This document shows positions 24,695 to 32,255 of a stretch of DNA of 37,130 bases, one piece after another. The notes under the pieces were generated by a model. The model was not told the DNA's origin and made no database searches. It worked only from the letters and a program-made list of their open reading frames with translations. A program made the translations under genes and the position numbers. Position 1 is the stretch's first letter, and each line of letters begins with the position of its first letter. The stretch lies in contig JAFUNM010000034.1 of the NCBI GenBank assembly GCA_017482195.1, positions 1-37,130 of the forward strand. Reading direction: 5' to 3'. The stretch is from Clostridia bacterium. GTDB lineage: Bacteria > Bacillota > Clostridia > Oscillospirales > QAKW01.

Positions 24695-24724
24695 AAATCC
24701 CAAGAACATAGGTTCTTGGGATTT
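24695..24724 (-). terminator. Terminator of tRNA-Gly; stem identical to that at 23530
   Basis: A 13-bp stem (24695-24707 with 24712-24724), loop ATAG, T-run on the minus strand. It ends three bases before the tRNA-Gly 3' end and lies about 35 bp upstream of the acyltransferase start. Confidence 0.88.
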
Positions 24725-24726
24725 AT

Positions 24727-24802
24727 TGGAGCGGGTGACGAGGCTCGAACTCGCTACCTCAACCTTGGCAAGGTTGCGCTCTACCAGATGAGCTACACCC
24801 GC
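24727..24802 (-). tRNA. tRNA-Gly (anticodon GCC)
   Basis: A 76-base tRNA on the minus strand. Acceptor arms GCGGGTG and CACCCGC pair perfectly, the discriminator T is followed by an encoded CCA, the anticodon loop TTGCCAA gives GCC, and the T-loop is GTTCGAGCC-like. A single tRNA with its own promoter and terminator. Confidence 0.97.
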
Positions 24803-24835
24803 ATTTCCTTTCGCTTTCTTCAAGCGACGAATGTT

Positions 24836-24864
24836 ATTATACAGTATGTTCTTTTAAAAGTCAA
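24836..24864 (-). promoter_or_regulatory. Sigma-A promoter of tRNA-Gly
   Basis: Minus strand: -35 TTGACT (24864-24859), 17-bp spacer, -10 TATAAT (24841-24836), 33 bases before the tRNA 5' end. Confidence 0.85.
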
Positions 24865-24896
24865 GCAGTTTTTATAAAAAAATATAAAAAAATTTA

Positions 24897-24926
24897 AGAG
24901 CCTGAAAAGCTCAGTTTTCAGGCTCT
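24897..24926 (-). terminator. Terminator of the hprK-glcK operon
   Basis: A 12-bp stem (24897-24908 with 24915-24926), six-base loop, with a T-rich run (TTAAATTTTTTT) on the minus strand. It lies 11 bases past the glcK stop. Confidence 0.82.
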
Positions 24927-24937
24927 CTTTTTTCATA

Positions 24938-25885
24938 TTATGCACCCAGAAGTGCAGCACCGATAATGCCCGCATCATTACCAAGTTTTGCGATCTTGAT
25001 CTCGGTATGAGTATCATTGAACCGGGCAAACATTTCTTTCATAACATACTCCTGAACCGGTTTTAAAAGGGTATCTCCTTCCTTGGAGATCCCGCCGCCG
25101 ATACAAAGGATCTCCGGCTGCAGCATATTGCAAAGATCCGTTACCCCGCAAGCAACGGAATCCAAATACTTATCGACGACCTTCTTTGCCTCCTCGTCTC
25201 CTTTGCGCATGGCATCAAAGGAGGTCAGTCCGTTGACTTTTTCTAAAGAACCTGCGATCTTCCACATAAGCGATTCGGGATTGACTTCCATATGCTCTTT
25301 GGTGGTGGCGATCAGACCGGAAACGGAAGCATAAGCCTCCCAGCAGCCCTTTCTGCCGCAGCCGCAGGGTCTGCCGTTTTCATGGATGACCATATGACCC
25401 AGTTCCGCGCCCATGCCGTTGAATCCGCTATAGAGCTGACCGTTAATGATCATACCGCCGCCAACTCCGGTACCCAGAGTAACGGTTACACTGTTGGCGG
25501 TACCAACTGCTGCGCCGCATTTAGCCTCAGCCCAGGCGGCTACATTAGCGTCGTTCTCCACTCTCACCGGGGTGCCGGGGAAATACTCGCCCAGCAGTTT
25601 TCCAAGAGGAGTATGCTTAAAGCCTAAATTGGCTGCATAGATCACGACTCCGGTACCGGGCTCCACCGCACCGGGGGTGCCGACACCGATGCTCTTGATT
25701 TCCTGAATGGTAATGCCAAAGCCTTCCATAGCGGCCTTAGCAGCATCGGCCATACGGGCGATCACATTTTCCACTCCGGTCTTGGCCTCAGTGGGAATAC
25801 TGGTCTTATAAACCAATTTCATCTCTTCATCTACAATACCGGCAGCAATATTGGTACCGCCCAGGTCAATTCCCAAATAATACAT
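24938..25885 (-). CDS. glcK: ROK-family glucokinase
   Basis: Phosphorylates glucose with ATP in the cytoplasm. The 315-residue protein has the phosphate motif DLGGTN near the start, VENDANVAAWAE, the LGTGVGGG loop, and the ROK zinc site ELGH ... CGCGRKGCWE. It begins MYYLGIDLGGTN, where its ATG overlaps the hprK stop by one base (TAATG), so the two genes are translationally coupled. Pairing a glucokinase with HPr kinase suggests shared control of sugar uptake by catabolite status. N-acetylglucosamine or mannose kinase activity is possible for ROK proteins but glucokinase fits best. Confidence 0.9.
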   Translation of the reverse strand: MYYLGIDLGGTNIAAGIVDEEMKLVYKTSIPTEAKTGVENVIARMADAAKAAMEGFGITIQEIKSIGVGTPGAVEPGTGVVIYAANLGFKHTPLGKLLGEYFPGTPVRVENDANVAAWAEAKCGAAVGTANSVTVTLGTGVGGGMIINGQLYSGFNGMGAELGHMVIHENGRPCGCGRKGCWEAYASVSGLIATTKEHMEVNPESLMWKIAGSLEKVNGLTSFDAMRKGDEEAKKVVDKYLDSVACGVTDLCNMLQPEILCIGGGISKEGDTLLKPVQEYVMKEMFARFNDTHTEIKIAKLGNDAGIIGAALLGA

Positions 25886-26817
25886 TACTGTTCCTCCATA
25901 TTTTTCATGATCAACTGGTTGAGCTCCTCCGCCGCATTATAACCCAAACGTTTCTGGCGGTTGTTCATGGCGGCAACTTCAATAATAATGGCCAAATTCC
26001 GTCCGGGACGCACGGGGATGGTGAGGGACGGGATGTCCACATCCAAAATACTATTGTAAAAAGTATCCATCCCCAGGCGGTCGTAGACCTTATTTTGATC
26101 CCAGTTCTCCAAATGGATCTCCATATCGATATTGGCCTCTTCCTTGACCGCACCGATACCGAAGATCCTGCGAACATTGATGATGCCGATACCGCGAAGT
26201 TCAATAAAATACTGAATATTGGAAGGCGAAGTGCCCTTCAGGGTCGTGGAGGTGACCCGCTTGACTACCACCGCATCGTCAGCGATCAGGCGATGGCCGC
26301 GCTTGACCAGTTCAATAGCGGTCTCACTTTTACCGACACCGCTCTCACCGGTCAACAGAATACCCTCACCGTAAACCTCTACCAAAACACCGTGCATGGT
26401 GATCTGGGGCCCTAAGCGATCGTTCAGCAAAAAGATAGAGCTGCTGACAAACTGGGCCGTATGCATGGTACTCCTTAAAACAGGAACTTTATATTTTTCA
26501 GCAATCTCCATCATTTCAGGATAGCCGTTCAGCCCGCGGGTGATGACCAACGCAGGAAACCGAAATTTGAAGAACTCCTCAAAGATCTCCCGGCGGCGGC
26601 TTTCCTCAAACTGATCAAGATAGGTATGCTCCACCTTCCCCATGACCTGAATGCGGGTCTCATCAAAATAATCGAAGAACCCCACCAGCTGCAAAGCAGG
26701 GCGGTTGATGTCGGTGGAGGTGATTTCCTTATCCAAACCGCCGATGGGCATATACATGGACTCCAGGCCCATTTCTTTCATTAGATCTTTCAGATATAAC
26801 TTTTTATCTTGGGACAT
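25885..26817 (-). CDS. hprK: HPr kinase/phosphorylase
   Basis: HprK phosphorylates and dephosphorylates Ser46 of HPr, setting carbon catabolite repression in Firmicutes. The 310-residue protein has the N-terminal domain with LQLVGFFDYFDETRIQVMG and the kinase domain with P-loop GESGVGKSE, LIADDAV, and the family signature region ELRGIGIINV. ATG at 26817 (MSQDKKLYL) is chosen because AGGAGG lies seven bases upstream; an ATG seven codons earlier (26838) lies before that site. First gene of an operon with glcK, divergent from rpmB. Confidence 0.96.
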   Translation of the reverse strand: MSQDKKLYLKDLMKEMGLESMYMPIGGLDKEITSTDINRPALQLVGFFDYFDETRIQVMGKVEHTYLDQFEESRRREIFEEFFKFRFPALVITRGLNGYPEMMEIAEKYKVPVLRSTMHTAQFVSSSIFLLNDRLGPQITMHGVLVEVYGEGILLTGESGVGKSETAIELVKRGHRLIADDAVVVKRVTSTTLKGTSPSNIQYFIELRGIGIINVRRIFGIGAVKEEANIDMEIHLENWDQNKVYDRLGMDTFYNSILDVDIPSLTIPVRPGRNLAIIIEVAAMNNRQKRLGYNAAEELNQLIMKNMEEQ

Positions 26818-26848
26818 CCATGTGCCTCCTTTTTCCATATTTATCTAC

Positions 26849-26877
26849 ATTATATCAAACTATATAGAGGGAATCAA
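26849..26877 (-). promoter_or_regulatory. Sigma-A promoter of hprK-glcK
   Basis: Minus strand: -35 TTGATT (26877-26872), 17-bp spacer, -10 TATAAT (26854-26849) with TGA upstream. Divergent from the rpmB promoter 33 bp away. Confidence 0.85.
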
Positions 26878-26909
26878 ATAAAATGTTTGTTTTTTTGTAA
26901 AAAAAAGAC

Positions 26910-26938
26910 TTGCTTTTCTTGGATTGCTATGGTACAAT
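26910..26938 (+). promoter_or_regulatory. Sigma-A promoter of rpmB
   Basis: -35 TTGCTT (26910-26915), 17-bp spacer, -10 TACAAT (26933-26938) with TGG upstream, about 30 bases before the ATG. Confidence 0.8.
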
Positions 26939-26968
26939 GATTGTTGCGTAAATAAGGAGGTGTTCATC

Positions 26969-27154
26969 ATGGCCAAATGTGAAGTATGCGGCAAAGGCGT
27001 TACCTTTGGTATTAAGGTTTCCCATTCCCACCGTCGCACCAATAAGGCGTTCAAGCCCAATGTTAAGCGTATCAAAGCAGTCGTAAACGGCACGCCTAAG
27101 CGTGTTTACGTTTGCTCCAGATGTCTCCGTTCCGGTAAGGTAGAGAGAGCCTAA
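26969..27154 (+). CDS. rpmB: 50S ribosomal protein L28
   Basis: A 61-residue ribosomal protein of the large subunit. It shows MAKCEVCGKGVTFG, VSHSHRRTNKAFKPN, and RVYVCSRCLRSGKV; the two CxxC pairs (CEVC and CSRC) are the zinc-binding form of L28. The ATG at 26969 is preceded by AAGGAGGTG. Monocistronic, with its own promoter and terminator. A longer frame from 26924 is rejected because it starts upstream of the transcription start. Confidence 0.97.
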   Translation: MAKCEVCGKGVTFGIKVSHSHRRTNKAFKPNVKRIKAVVNGTPKRVYVCSRCLRSGKVERA

Positions 27155-27175
27155 GCTAACAATAAGCCAAACGCT

Positions 27176-27206
27176 AAGAGGATTTCGCAAGAGATCCTCT
27201 TTTTTG
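27176..27206 (+). terminator. Terminator of rpmB
   Basis: An 11-bp stem with one G-T wobble (27176-27186 with 27191-27201), GCAA loop, followed by a T-run to 27206. Confidence 0.88.
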
Positions 27207-27220
27207 TTTTACCCTTTAAA

Positions 27221-27248
27221 AAAGCTGCATCATTGAAGATGCAGCTTT
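27221..27248 (-). terminator. Terminator overlapping the 3' end of the GT-C-like gene
   Basis: An 11-bp stem (27221-27231 with 27238-27248), six-base loop containing part of the TGA stop, T-rich run on the minus strand. The 5' arm of the RNA hairpin codes for the last residues of the protein (KLHL). Confidence 0.85.
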
Positions 27249-28834
27249 CCTATTTTATTCTCTTCGGTTACCGTACCGAACAGAGCTCCTTCATAATACA
27301 ACTGGTATTCCGTGTCACTCAAGACGGTTACCTCCAACAAACAAAGCTTATTGTCGACGGCATTATAAAAATAGACCAGATCAAAGTTGTCCAAACGGTT
27401 GGTCTCAAAGTTCCAGCTCTGCCAGACCGCGTCTGCCGGTAAGGGATAAACAGCGGCAAGTTCTAAGTTTTTGGTTCGATATCTCAAATAGCCGGTCAGC
27501 GCCCAGTTGCTCTCGGTAACCCCGTGAATATGCTCATGATAGAAGTAATTCTGTTCCTCCAGAGCGCTGGGTTCTATCCCCAAAATGCCGATCTTTTTTT
27601 CGGCATCAAAAAGGTCGGCCTGCTCTATGATCGCCTGCCCCACCTTTTGATCATTTTCGGTGGTCAGCTTATAATCATGCAGTTCCGAAACACCGGCAAT
27701 ACAAAAGATCAGCGCCAAAGAGGCCGCCACAATGGCAGACGCCTTTCCTCTGATGAATTTACCCAGCAAACAATCCACCATAAGCCCAAGGCCTGCAAAG
27801 CTCATCACCGTTCCCCGCAGCGAAAACCAGGTATTTTCCAACACAAAGAACGGGGCCAGCGGTGCCAAAAATAGTATTGCTCCCCAAAGAAGCGGCATCC
27901 ACCCGGCGTCCTCTCGTCTCTTTTGGCGGGAGAAGACGAAACCGAATAATCCACAAAGAGCGATCAAAATCAAGGTAAAGAAAACAGCCTTGTCCTGCCA
28001 CATAATTTGAAGACCCCGCCAAAAACCTTTAATCAAGGTAAGGCTGCCGCCTTCAACAAAAGCGGAATACAGCTGATCCAGCACCTGAGGCAGAAACTCT
28101 TCAAAATAATACGATGTATCGGGCAAGATCATATTCATACGACTGCCGTATAAGGCCGTGCCGGGAAATAAACCGGTCAACACAAAATAAAGCACCGTAT
28201 TCACAATACCGAAACCGCCCCAAAGCGCCTTCCAACGCACAGCACGCACATTGAAAATCCCCAGCAATGCAAATAACACCACCGAAAAGATCAGGCCCTG
28301 CTCATAAAAGCAGCAGCTGAGCAGCTGAATCACCAATGCACCGGCCAGCAGATACCATTTGTCTGCGTCGAAATAACACTGCAGCAGCCATGCTGCCAGG
28401 GCAGCAAAAAACAGACTGCAAATGATGCGAGAGGAAGCGCTGACCCAGTAAGTTCCTTCAAAGCCCAACGGAAGCAAGGCGAAAAGAACCAAAAAAGAAC
28501 TGCCGACCGCAAAATGACGGGTAAATATCCTTTTTAAAAGCAGAGCAGAGACCGTATACATGGCCGAAAGGATCCCCACGGCCAGGAGCATCACCGAAAA
28601 AAAACAGCTCCAGACATAAACATCCGCCAGTCCGGCAGCCGGCCGGGCAGTCAGCAACCCCAACTCCAGCACCGCCTGCCGGATATCTTCGGTAAAGAAA
28701 GTATAGTTATGGTATTGAATATAGTCGTCCAGCTGATAAAAATATTGAAAGCCGTAATAGAGATAACGAATGAAAACGAGGGAAAAAAGTGACAGAAACG
28801 GTAAACATTTTAGAAGTTTCTTTTTGATCATCAT
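27230..28834 (-). CDS. Polytopic membrane protein, GT-C glycosyltransferase-like
   Basis: A 534-residue protein with about ten to twelve hydrophobic segments and a C-terminal soluble stretch of about 130 residues. The first outside loop has an acidic pair in FYQLDDYIQYHN, followed by LTARPAAGLADVY; an Asp-rich first loop in a many-pass protein is the general plan of GT-C enzymes that use polyprenyl-linked sugars. The layout matches the GtrII-like protein at 8632 but the sequences are only distantly alike, and I do not recognise the exact family. It begins 18 bp after the class A PBP gene, so both are in one transcript. GAGGG precedes two adjacent ATG codons (28834 and 28831). Confidence 0.6.
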   Translation of the reverse strand: MMIKKKLLKCLPFLSLFSLVFIRYLYYGFQYFYQLDDYIQYHNYTFFTEDIRQAVLELGLLTARPAAGLADVYVWSCFFSVMLLAVGILSAMYTVSALLLKRIFTRHFAVGSSFLVLFALLPLGFEGTYWVSASSRIICSLFFAALAAWLLQCYFDADKWYLLAGALVIQLLSCCFYEQGLIFSVVLFALLGIFNVRAVRWKALWGGFGIVNTVLYFVLTGLFPGTALYGSRMNMILPDTSYYFEEFLPQVLDQLYSAFVEGGSLTLIKGFWRGLQIMWQDKAVFFTLILIALCGLFGFVFSRQKRREDAGWMPLLWGAILFLAPLAPFFVLENTWFSLRGTVMSFAGLGLMVDCLLGKFIRGKASAIVAASLALIFCIAGVSELHDYKLTTENDQKVGQAIIEQADLFDAEKKIGILGIEPSALEEQNYFYHEHIHGVTESNWALTGYLRYRTKNLELAAVYPLPADAVWQSWNFETNRLDNFDLVYFYNAVDNKLCLLEVTVLSDTEYQLYYEGALFGTVTEENKIGKLHLQ

Positions 28835-28852
28835 TTTTCCCTCGTTTTTTAA

Positions 28853-31270
28853 TTATTCGATTGGGGTTTCGGTCTCAGCCGGGGGATTCGCCCCTTCCAC
28901 CGGATCTTCCGGTTCGGAAGGCGTTTCCTCCGGGGTCTTATTCGGATCCTCCGTGGGAGTCTCAGGATCGGTTATCGGGTCCTGAGGAGTGGTATTCGGA
29001 TTTTCCGGCTGAACAGTCGGTGTCTCGGGATCGGTCGTAGGGGCATTGGGATCAAGTGGCAGGTTGGGGTCTACACCCGGTACGCCGCAGACATCACAGG
29101 TCGCCGTCGGCGGACTTTCAACAAAGAAATAACCTGCTGCCGGCTCTACGCAATTAGGGCCTGCCAGCTTTCCGGTTTCCACACAAACAGTATAAGCCGC
29201 AAGACCGGTTGGATCATCAAACGCCTGATAAGACAGATTCTTATGGATCGGAGACATTACCTTTCTCCAGGCCACTGCTGCAGGATTCAGGCCGCTGTAA
29301 TAAACGGTGGACGGCGTATCATAACCGAACCAAACACCGGCGGTATAATATTTGGTATAACCCACGAACCAACGGTCATTATCATCGCTGGTCGTACCGG
29401 TCTTACCGGCAATGGCATGGTTGGAGCCGAAATCACGAGTGGCAGAGGTACCGGTGCCGTAGGTACAGGCATGCTCCAGCATCTGGTTAATGAGATCGGC
29501 GGTATTCTTCTCCATGGCGGTAGAGGATTGCACACGGTTTTCCAAAATCACACGGCCGTTCTGATCGCAGATCTTGGTGAAGGTATAGGGCTTGGTATAG
29601 GTCCCTTCATTTGGGAACGCAGCATAAGCAGCCGTGATCTCCAATACGCTGATACCGTTCGTAAGTCCGCCCAAAGCCATGGCCTGATCGTTCTCATCAT
29701 AACCGGAGCCGCTGCGCAAAGTAGTAACACCCAGATTATTCTGCAAAAAATTAAAAGCCGTTCTCGCACCCAAGGCATTCACGATCCGCACCGCTATCGT
29801 ATTCTTGGACTGATCGACACCTGCCTGAACGCTCATCATTTTTTTCAAATAATTGTCATAGTTTTTCGGCCATGGATTTCCGTTGGAATCCTCCCGGACG
29901 GCATCATCCATCAGCATCATACCGGGCGCGACCCGCACGCCCTCGATGGTCGTTTTGTATTCAATTGCAGGAGCAAAGGTACCGATGGGTTTCATACAAG
30001 AACCCGGCTGCCGATAGGACTGAGTGGCGCGATTTAAGCCGCGGGCAACGGTCTTTTCTCCGATTCCGCCGGCCATACCGGCTACTGCGCCGGTAGCATT
30101 ATCAATGACCACGATCGCACTTTGAGGAGATTCTCCGTTTTTAGTCGAAGTGATCTGCGGAAAATTCGCCGTATTTTTATAAATGGCATCAACAGCGCTC
30201 TGCACTTCCAGATCCATGGTAGAATAGATCTGGATACCGCCGCCATAGACCAGGGTGCGGGCATAGGACTCGCTATACCCCTTTTCATTGACCAAAGCAT
30301 CGATCACATCCAGGATCACCTGATCCACAAAGTAGCTGTTAATATCCGCGCTGCTGACCGTATCGTCGCTTTCACCCACATGGAGCTGCAGGGTCTCCGC
30401 CTTGGCGGCCTCTCCCTCCTCCGCTGTGATGAATTCCAATTCTACCATTTTATTAATAACATTTTTGGCACGTTCCAGGTTATTTTCAGGATTCTGGATA
30501 GGATCATAATAGGTAGGTAGCTTGGTGATCGAGGCGATGCATGCACATTCCAAAAGGGACAGTTCATCCAATGTTTTATTAAAATAGACCTCGGCTGCGG
30601 TTTGAACACCGTAACAGCCCTGAGAGAGATAGATGGTATTAAGATAGACCTCTAAAATCTGTTCCTTTTTATATTCACGCTCCAAATACCAGGCACGGCG
30701 GATCTCCTGTACCTTACGGGCAACTGTCTGCTCATCGTCACCGGAGAGGTTTTTAATAACCTGCTGGGTGATGGTGGAGCCACCGAAGGTGTCGCTGCTG
30801 CCCAAGTTCATAAAATTGAGCACAGCTGCAAGGGTTCGCTTGATATCCACACCGCTATGCTTATAGAAACGCTCATCCTCAATGGCAACAAAAGCATTTT
30901 GCAGGTTCTTGGGAATATCGGCAATATCGGCCCAAATACGGTTTTCGCTGGTATGAAGGGTTTCCGCCTCCACATATTCTCCATCCTGGATGGCATAGAC
31001 CACCGAGGTATAGTTCAGAGAGTTATCCACCTCAGACAGATCGAACTCATCATCCAGATAGATAAAGGCATACCAAGCAAAAGCCAACACGACAAAAACG
31101 CAGGTGAGTACACAGGTCAAAAAACCGCCCCAGATGGTTTTCCGGAGCCACCAGGGCCAGGATTCATAGAACTTCTTCTTTTCCTTGTTCGGATCCCTTT
31201 TCAGCCTTTTGGCCAGGTTCTTCAAAAAAACAAATATTTTATTAAAGAGTGCTTTGAATTTCTCCAACAC
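28853..31270 (-). CDS. Class A penicillin-binding protein (PBP1A-type, bifunctional)
   Basis: Polymerises and cross-links peptidoglycan outside the membrane. The 805-residue protein has a basic cytoplasmic tail, one membrane anchor (about 45-70), a glycosyltransferase domain with EDERFYKHSG (catalytic E131) and GGSTITQQ (163-170), and a transpeptidase domain with SCMK (S424-K427), SKN (488-490) and KTGT (623-626). The end carries three or four cysteines (C707, C725, C728) and a Pro/Thr/Glu-rich low-complexity tail (about 733-805). GTG at 31270 follows AAGGAG by eight bases. It is first in an operon with the GT-C-like gene. Confidence 0.95.
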   Translation of the reverse strand: MLEKFKALFNKIFVFLKNLAKRLKRDPNKEKKKFYESWPWWLRKTIWGGFLTCVLTCVFVVLAFAWYAFIYLDDEFDLSEVDNSLNYTSVVYAIQDGEYVEAETLHTSENRIWADIADIPKNLQNAFVAIEDERFYKHSGVDIKRTLAAVLNFMNLGSSDTFGGSTITQQVIKNLSGDDEQTVARKVQEIRRAWYLEREYKKEQILEVYLNTIYLSQGCYGVQTAAEVYFNKTLDELSLLECACIASITKLPTYYDPIQNPENNLERAKNVINKMVELEFITAEEGEAAKAETLQLHVGESDDTVSSADINSYFVDQVILDVIDALVNEKGYSESYARTLVYGGGIQIYSTMDLEVQSAVDAIYKNTANFPQITSTKNGESPQSAIVVIDNATGAVAGMAGGIGEKTVARGLNRATQSYRQPGSCMKPIGTFAPAIEYKTTIEGVRVAPGMMLMDDAVREDSNGNPWPKNYDNYLKKMMSVQAGVDQSKNTIAVRIVNALGARTAFNFLQNNLGVTTLRSGSGYDENDQAMALGGLTNGISVLEITAAYAAFPNEGTYTKPYTFTKICDQNGRVILENRVQSSTAMEKNTADLINQMLEHACTYGTGTSATRDFGSNHAIAGKTGTTSDDNDRWFVGYTKYYTAGVWFGYDTPSTVYYSGLNPAAVAWRKVMSPIHKNLSYQAFDDPTGLAAYTVCVETGKLAGPNCVEPAAGYFFVESPPTATCDVCGVPGVDPNLPLDPNAPTTDPETPTVQPENPNTTPQDPITDPETPTEDPNKTPEETPSEPEDPVEGANPPAETETPIE

Positions 31271-31306
31271 GAGACCAACTCCTTATATTATTATATACCT
31301 TATAAT

Positions 31307-31335
31307 ATTGTAGCAAATAATCTGGCATAATTCAA
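31307..31335 (-). promoter_or_regulatory. Sigma-A promoter of the class A PBP operon
   Basis: Minus strand: -35 TTGAAT (31335-31330), 17-bp spacer, -10 TACAAT (31312-31307) with TGC upstream. Confidence 0.78.
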
Positions 31336-31352
31336 GAGTTTCGGTTAAAAGT

Positions 31353-32192
31353 TCATCTTAGGCTTCGCCTGCGGCAGTATTCTCGCCAGCCCTCCCGCAC
31401 TAAACCGACAGCATAAACTGAAAAGCTCTGGTGTTTCATGGGAGCCAGGCGGGCATAGAGGCCAAAGGAAAGGACATTCAGAATACAGAAGGCTCCATAG
31501 CGCAGATAAAAAAGCAGCGTCTTAAAGAAATGGCCGCGAATGGCACGTTTACCGATCCGCACCGCCTGTAAAACAGAAGCATCGGGGTATTCCAGTAGAA
31601 CATATTTACAAAGAATGTATCTTAAATATATTATAAAAACTGAAAACAGCACCACACTCCAAAGCGCAACAGAAAGACCAATCAACAACGGCGAACGGAG
31701 CATAAATTCCGCCGCCAGCAAAAAGGGATTGCCCTCTACCGCAAAGATATTTTCTCCGGTCACTACCAAAAACAGAAAGAACAAAGCAACCTCCAACACC
31801 GCAGCAGCCAGAAGCACTGCTAATCGTTCCAGATAGACCAGCAACTTTTTCAAGATAGAAACCAAAGTGGCCTTACTAAGCAACGCCGGGCGCTGAAACA
31901 AAAAGAACAACGCAGAGAACCGGGCCTCTCCCGATACAGAGAGAAGAAAATAGTGGGAAATACCATAAGAAAAAGGGGTATAGATCACCGAGGAAAAAAA
32001 CAAGATCAAGGCAGCCGACCAATAAAATCCCCGATTCAGTTCTCCCCGCAGAGCAGAATAGAAATCCTTATTGATATGAAAGAGAAAAATCCCGCCCAAA
32101 GTCAGTACCAGCAACAGCAGGAAGGCCAGCACCGTCATCACTGCATAAAGGGTTCCCCGGCTTTCCAACATATGATTTTTTCTTTTTTCCAT
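31353..32192 (-). CDS. Integral membrane protein, possibly DUF975-like
   Basis: A 279-residue protein with six or so hydrophobic segments: TLYAVMTVLAFLLLLVLTLGG, a middle pair around ALILFFSSVIYTPF and LEVALFFLFLVV, and later VVLFSVFIIYLRYI. Between them are basic loops (KATLVSILKKLLVY, QAVRIGKRAIRGHFFKTLLF). The plan resembles DUF975/DUF624-type membrane proteins of Firmicutes but the match is weak and no function is claimed. ATG at 32192 follows GAGGTG; a longer frame from 32231 would begin inside the terminator palindrome. It lies directly after that terminator, with no room for a standard promoter. Confidence 0.65.
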   Translation of the reverse strand: MEKRKNHMLESRGTLYAVMTVLAFLLLLVLTLGGIFLFHINKDFYSALRGELNRGFYWSAALILFFSSVIYTPFSYGISHYFLLSVSGEARFSALFFLFQRPALLSKATLVSILKKLLVYLERLAVLLAAAVLEVALFFLFLVVTGENIFAVEGNPFLLAAEFMLRSPLLIGLSVALWSVVLFSVFIIYLRYILCKYVLLEYPDASVLQAVRIGKRAIRGHFFKTLLFYLRYGAFCILNVLSFGLYARLAPMKHQSFSVYAVGLVREGWREYCRRRSLR

Positions 32193-32207
32193 AAACACCT
32201 CAATAAT

Positions 32208-32241
32208 AAAAGGGGATGTGCAAATTTGCACATCCCCTTTT
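32208..32241 (-). terminator. Perfect 34-bp palindrome, terminator or attenuator after the lipoprotein gene
   Basis: Bases 32208-32224 and 32225-32241 are exact inverted copies centred on AAATTT, with A/T runs at both ends. It lies 14 bp past the lipoprotein stop and 8 bp before the ribosome binding site of the membrane-protein gene, so it could terminate or attenuate read-through. Confidence 0.85.
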
Positions 32242-32255
32242 TTCCAGTTTAAATT

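Noticed and set aside
29243..30037. 264-residue open frame on the plus strand
   Set aside because: Antisense to the transpeptidase domain of the class A PBP; a shadow of conserved codons.
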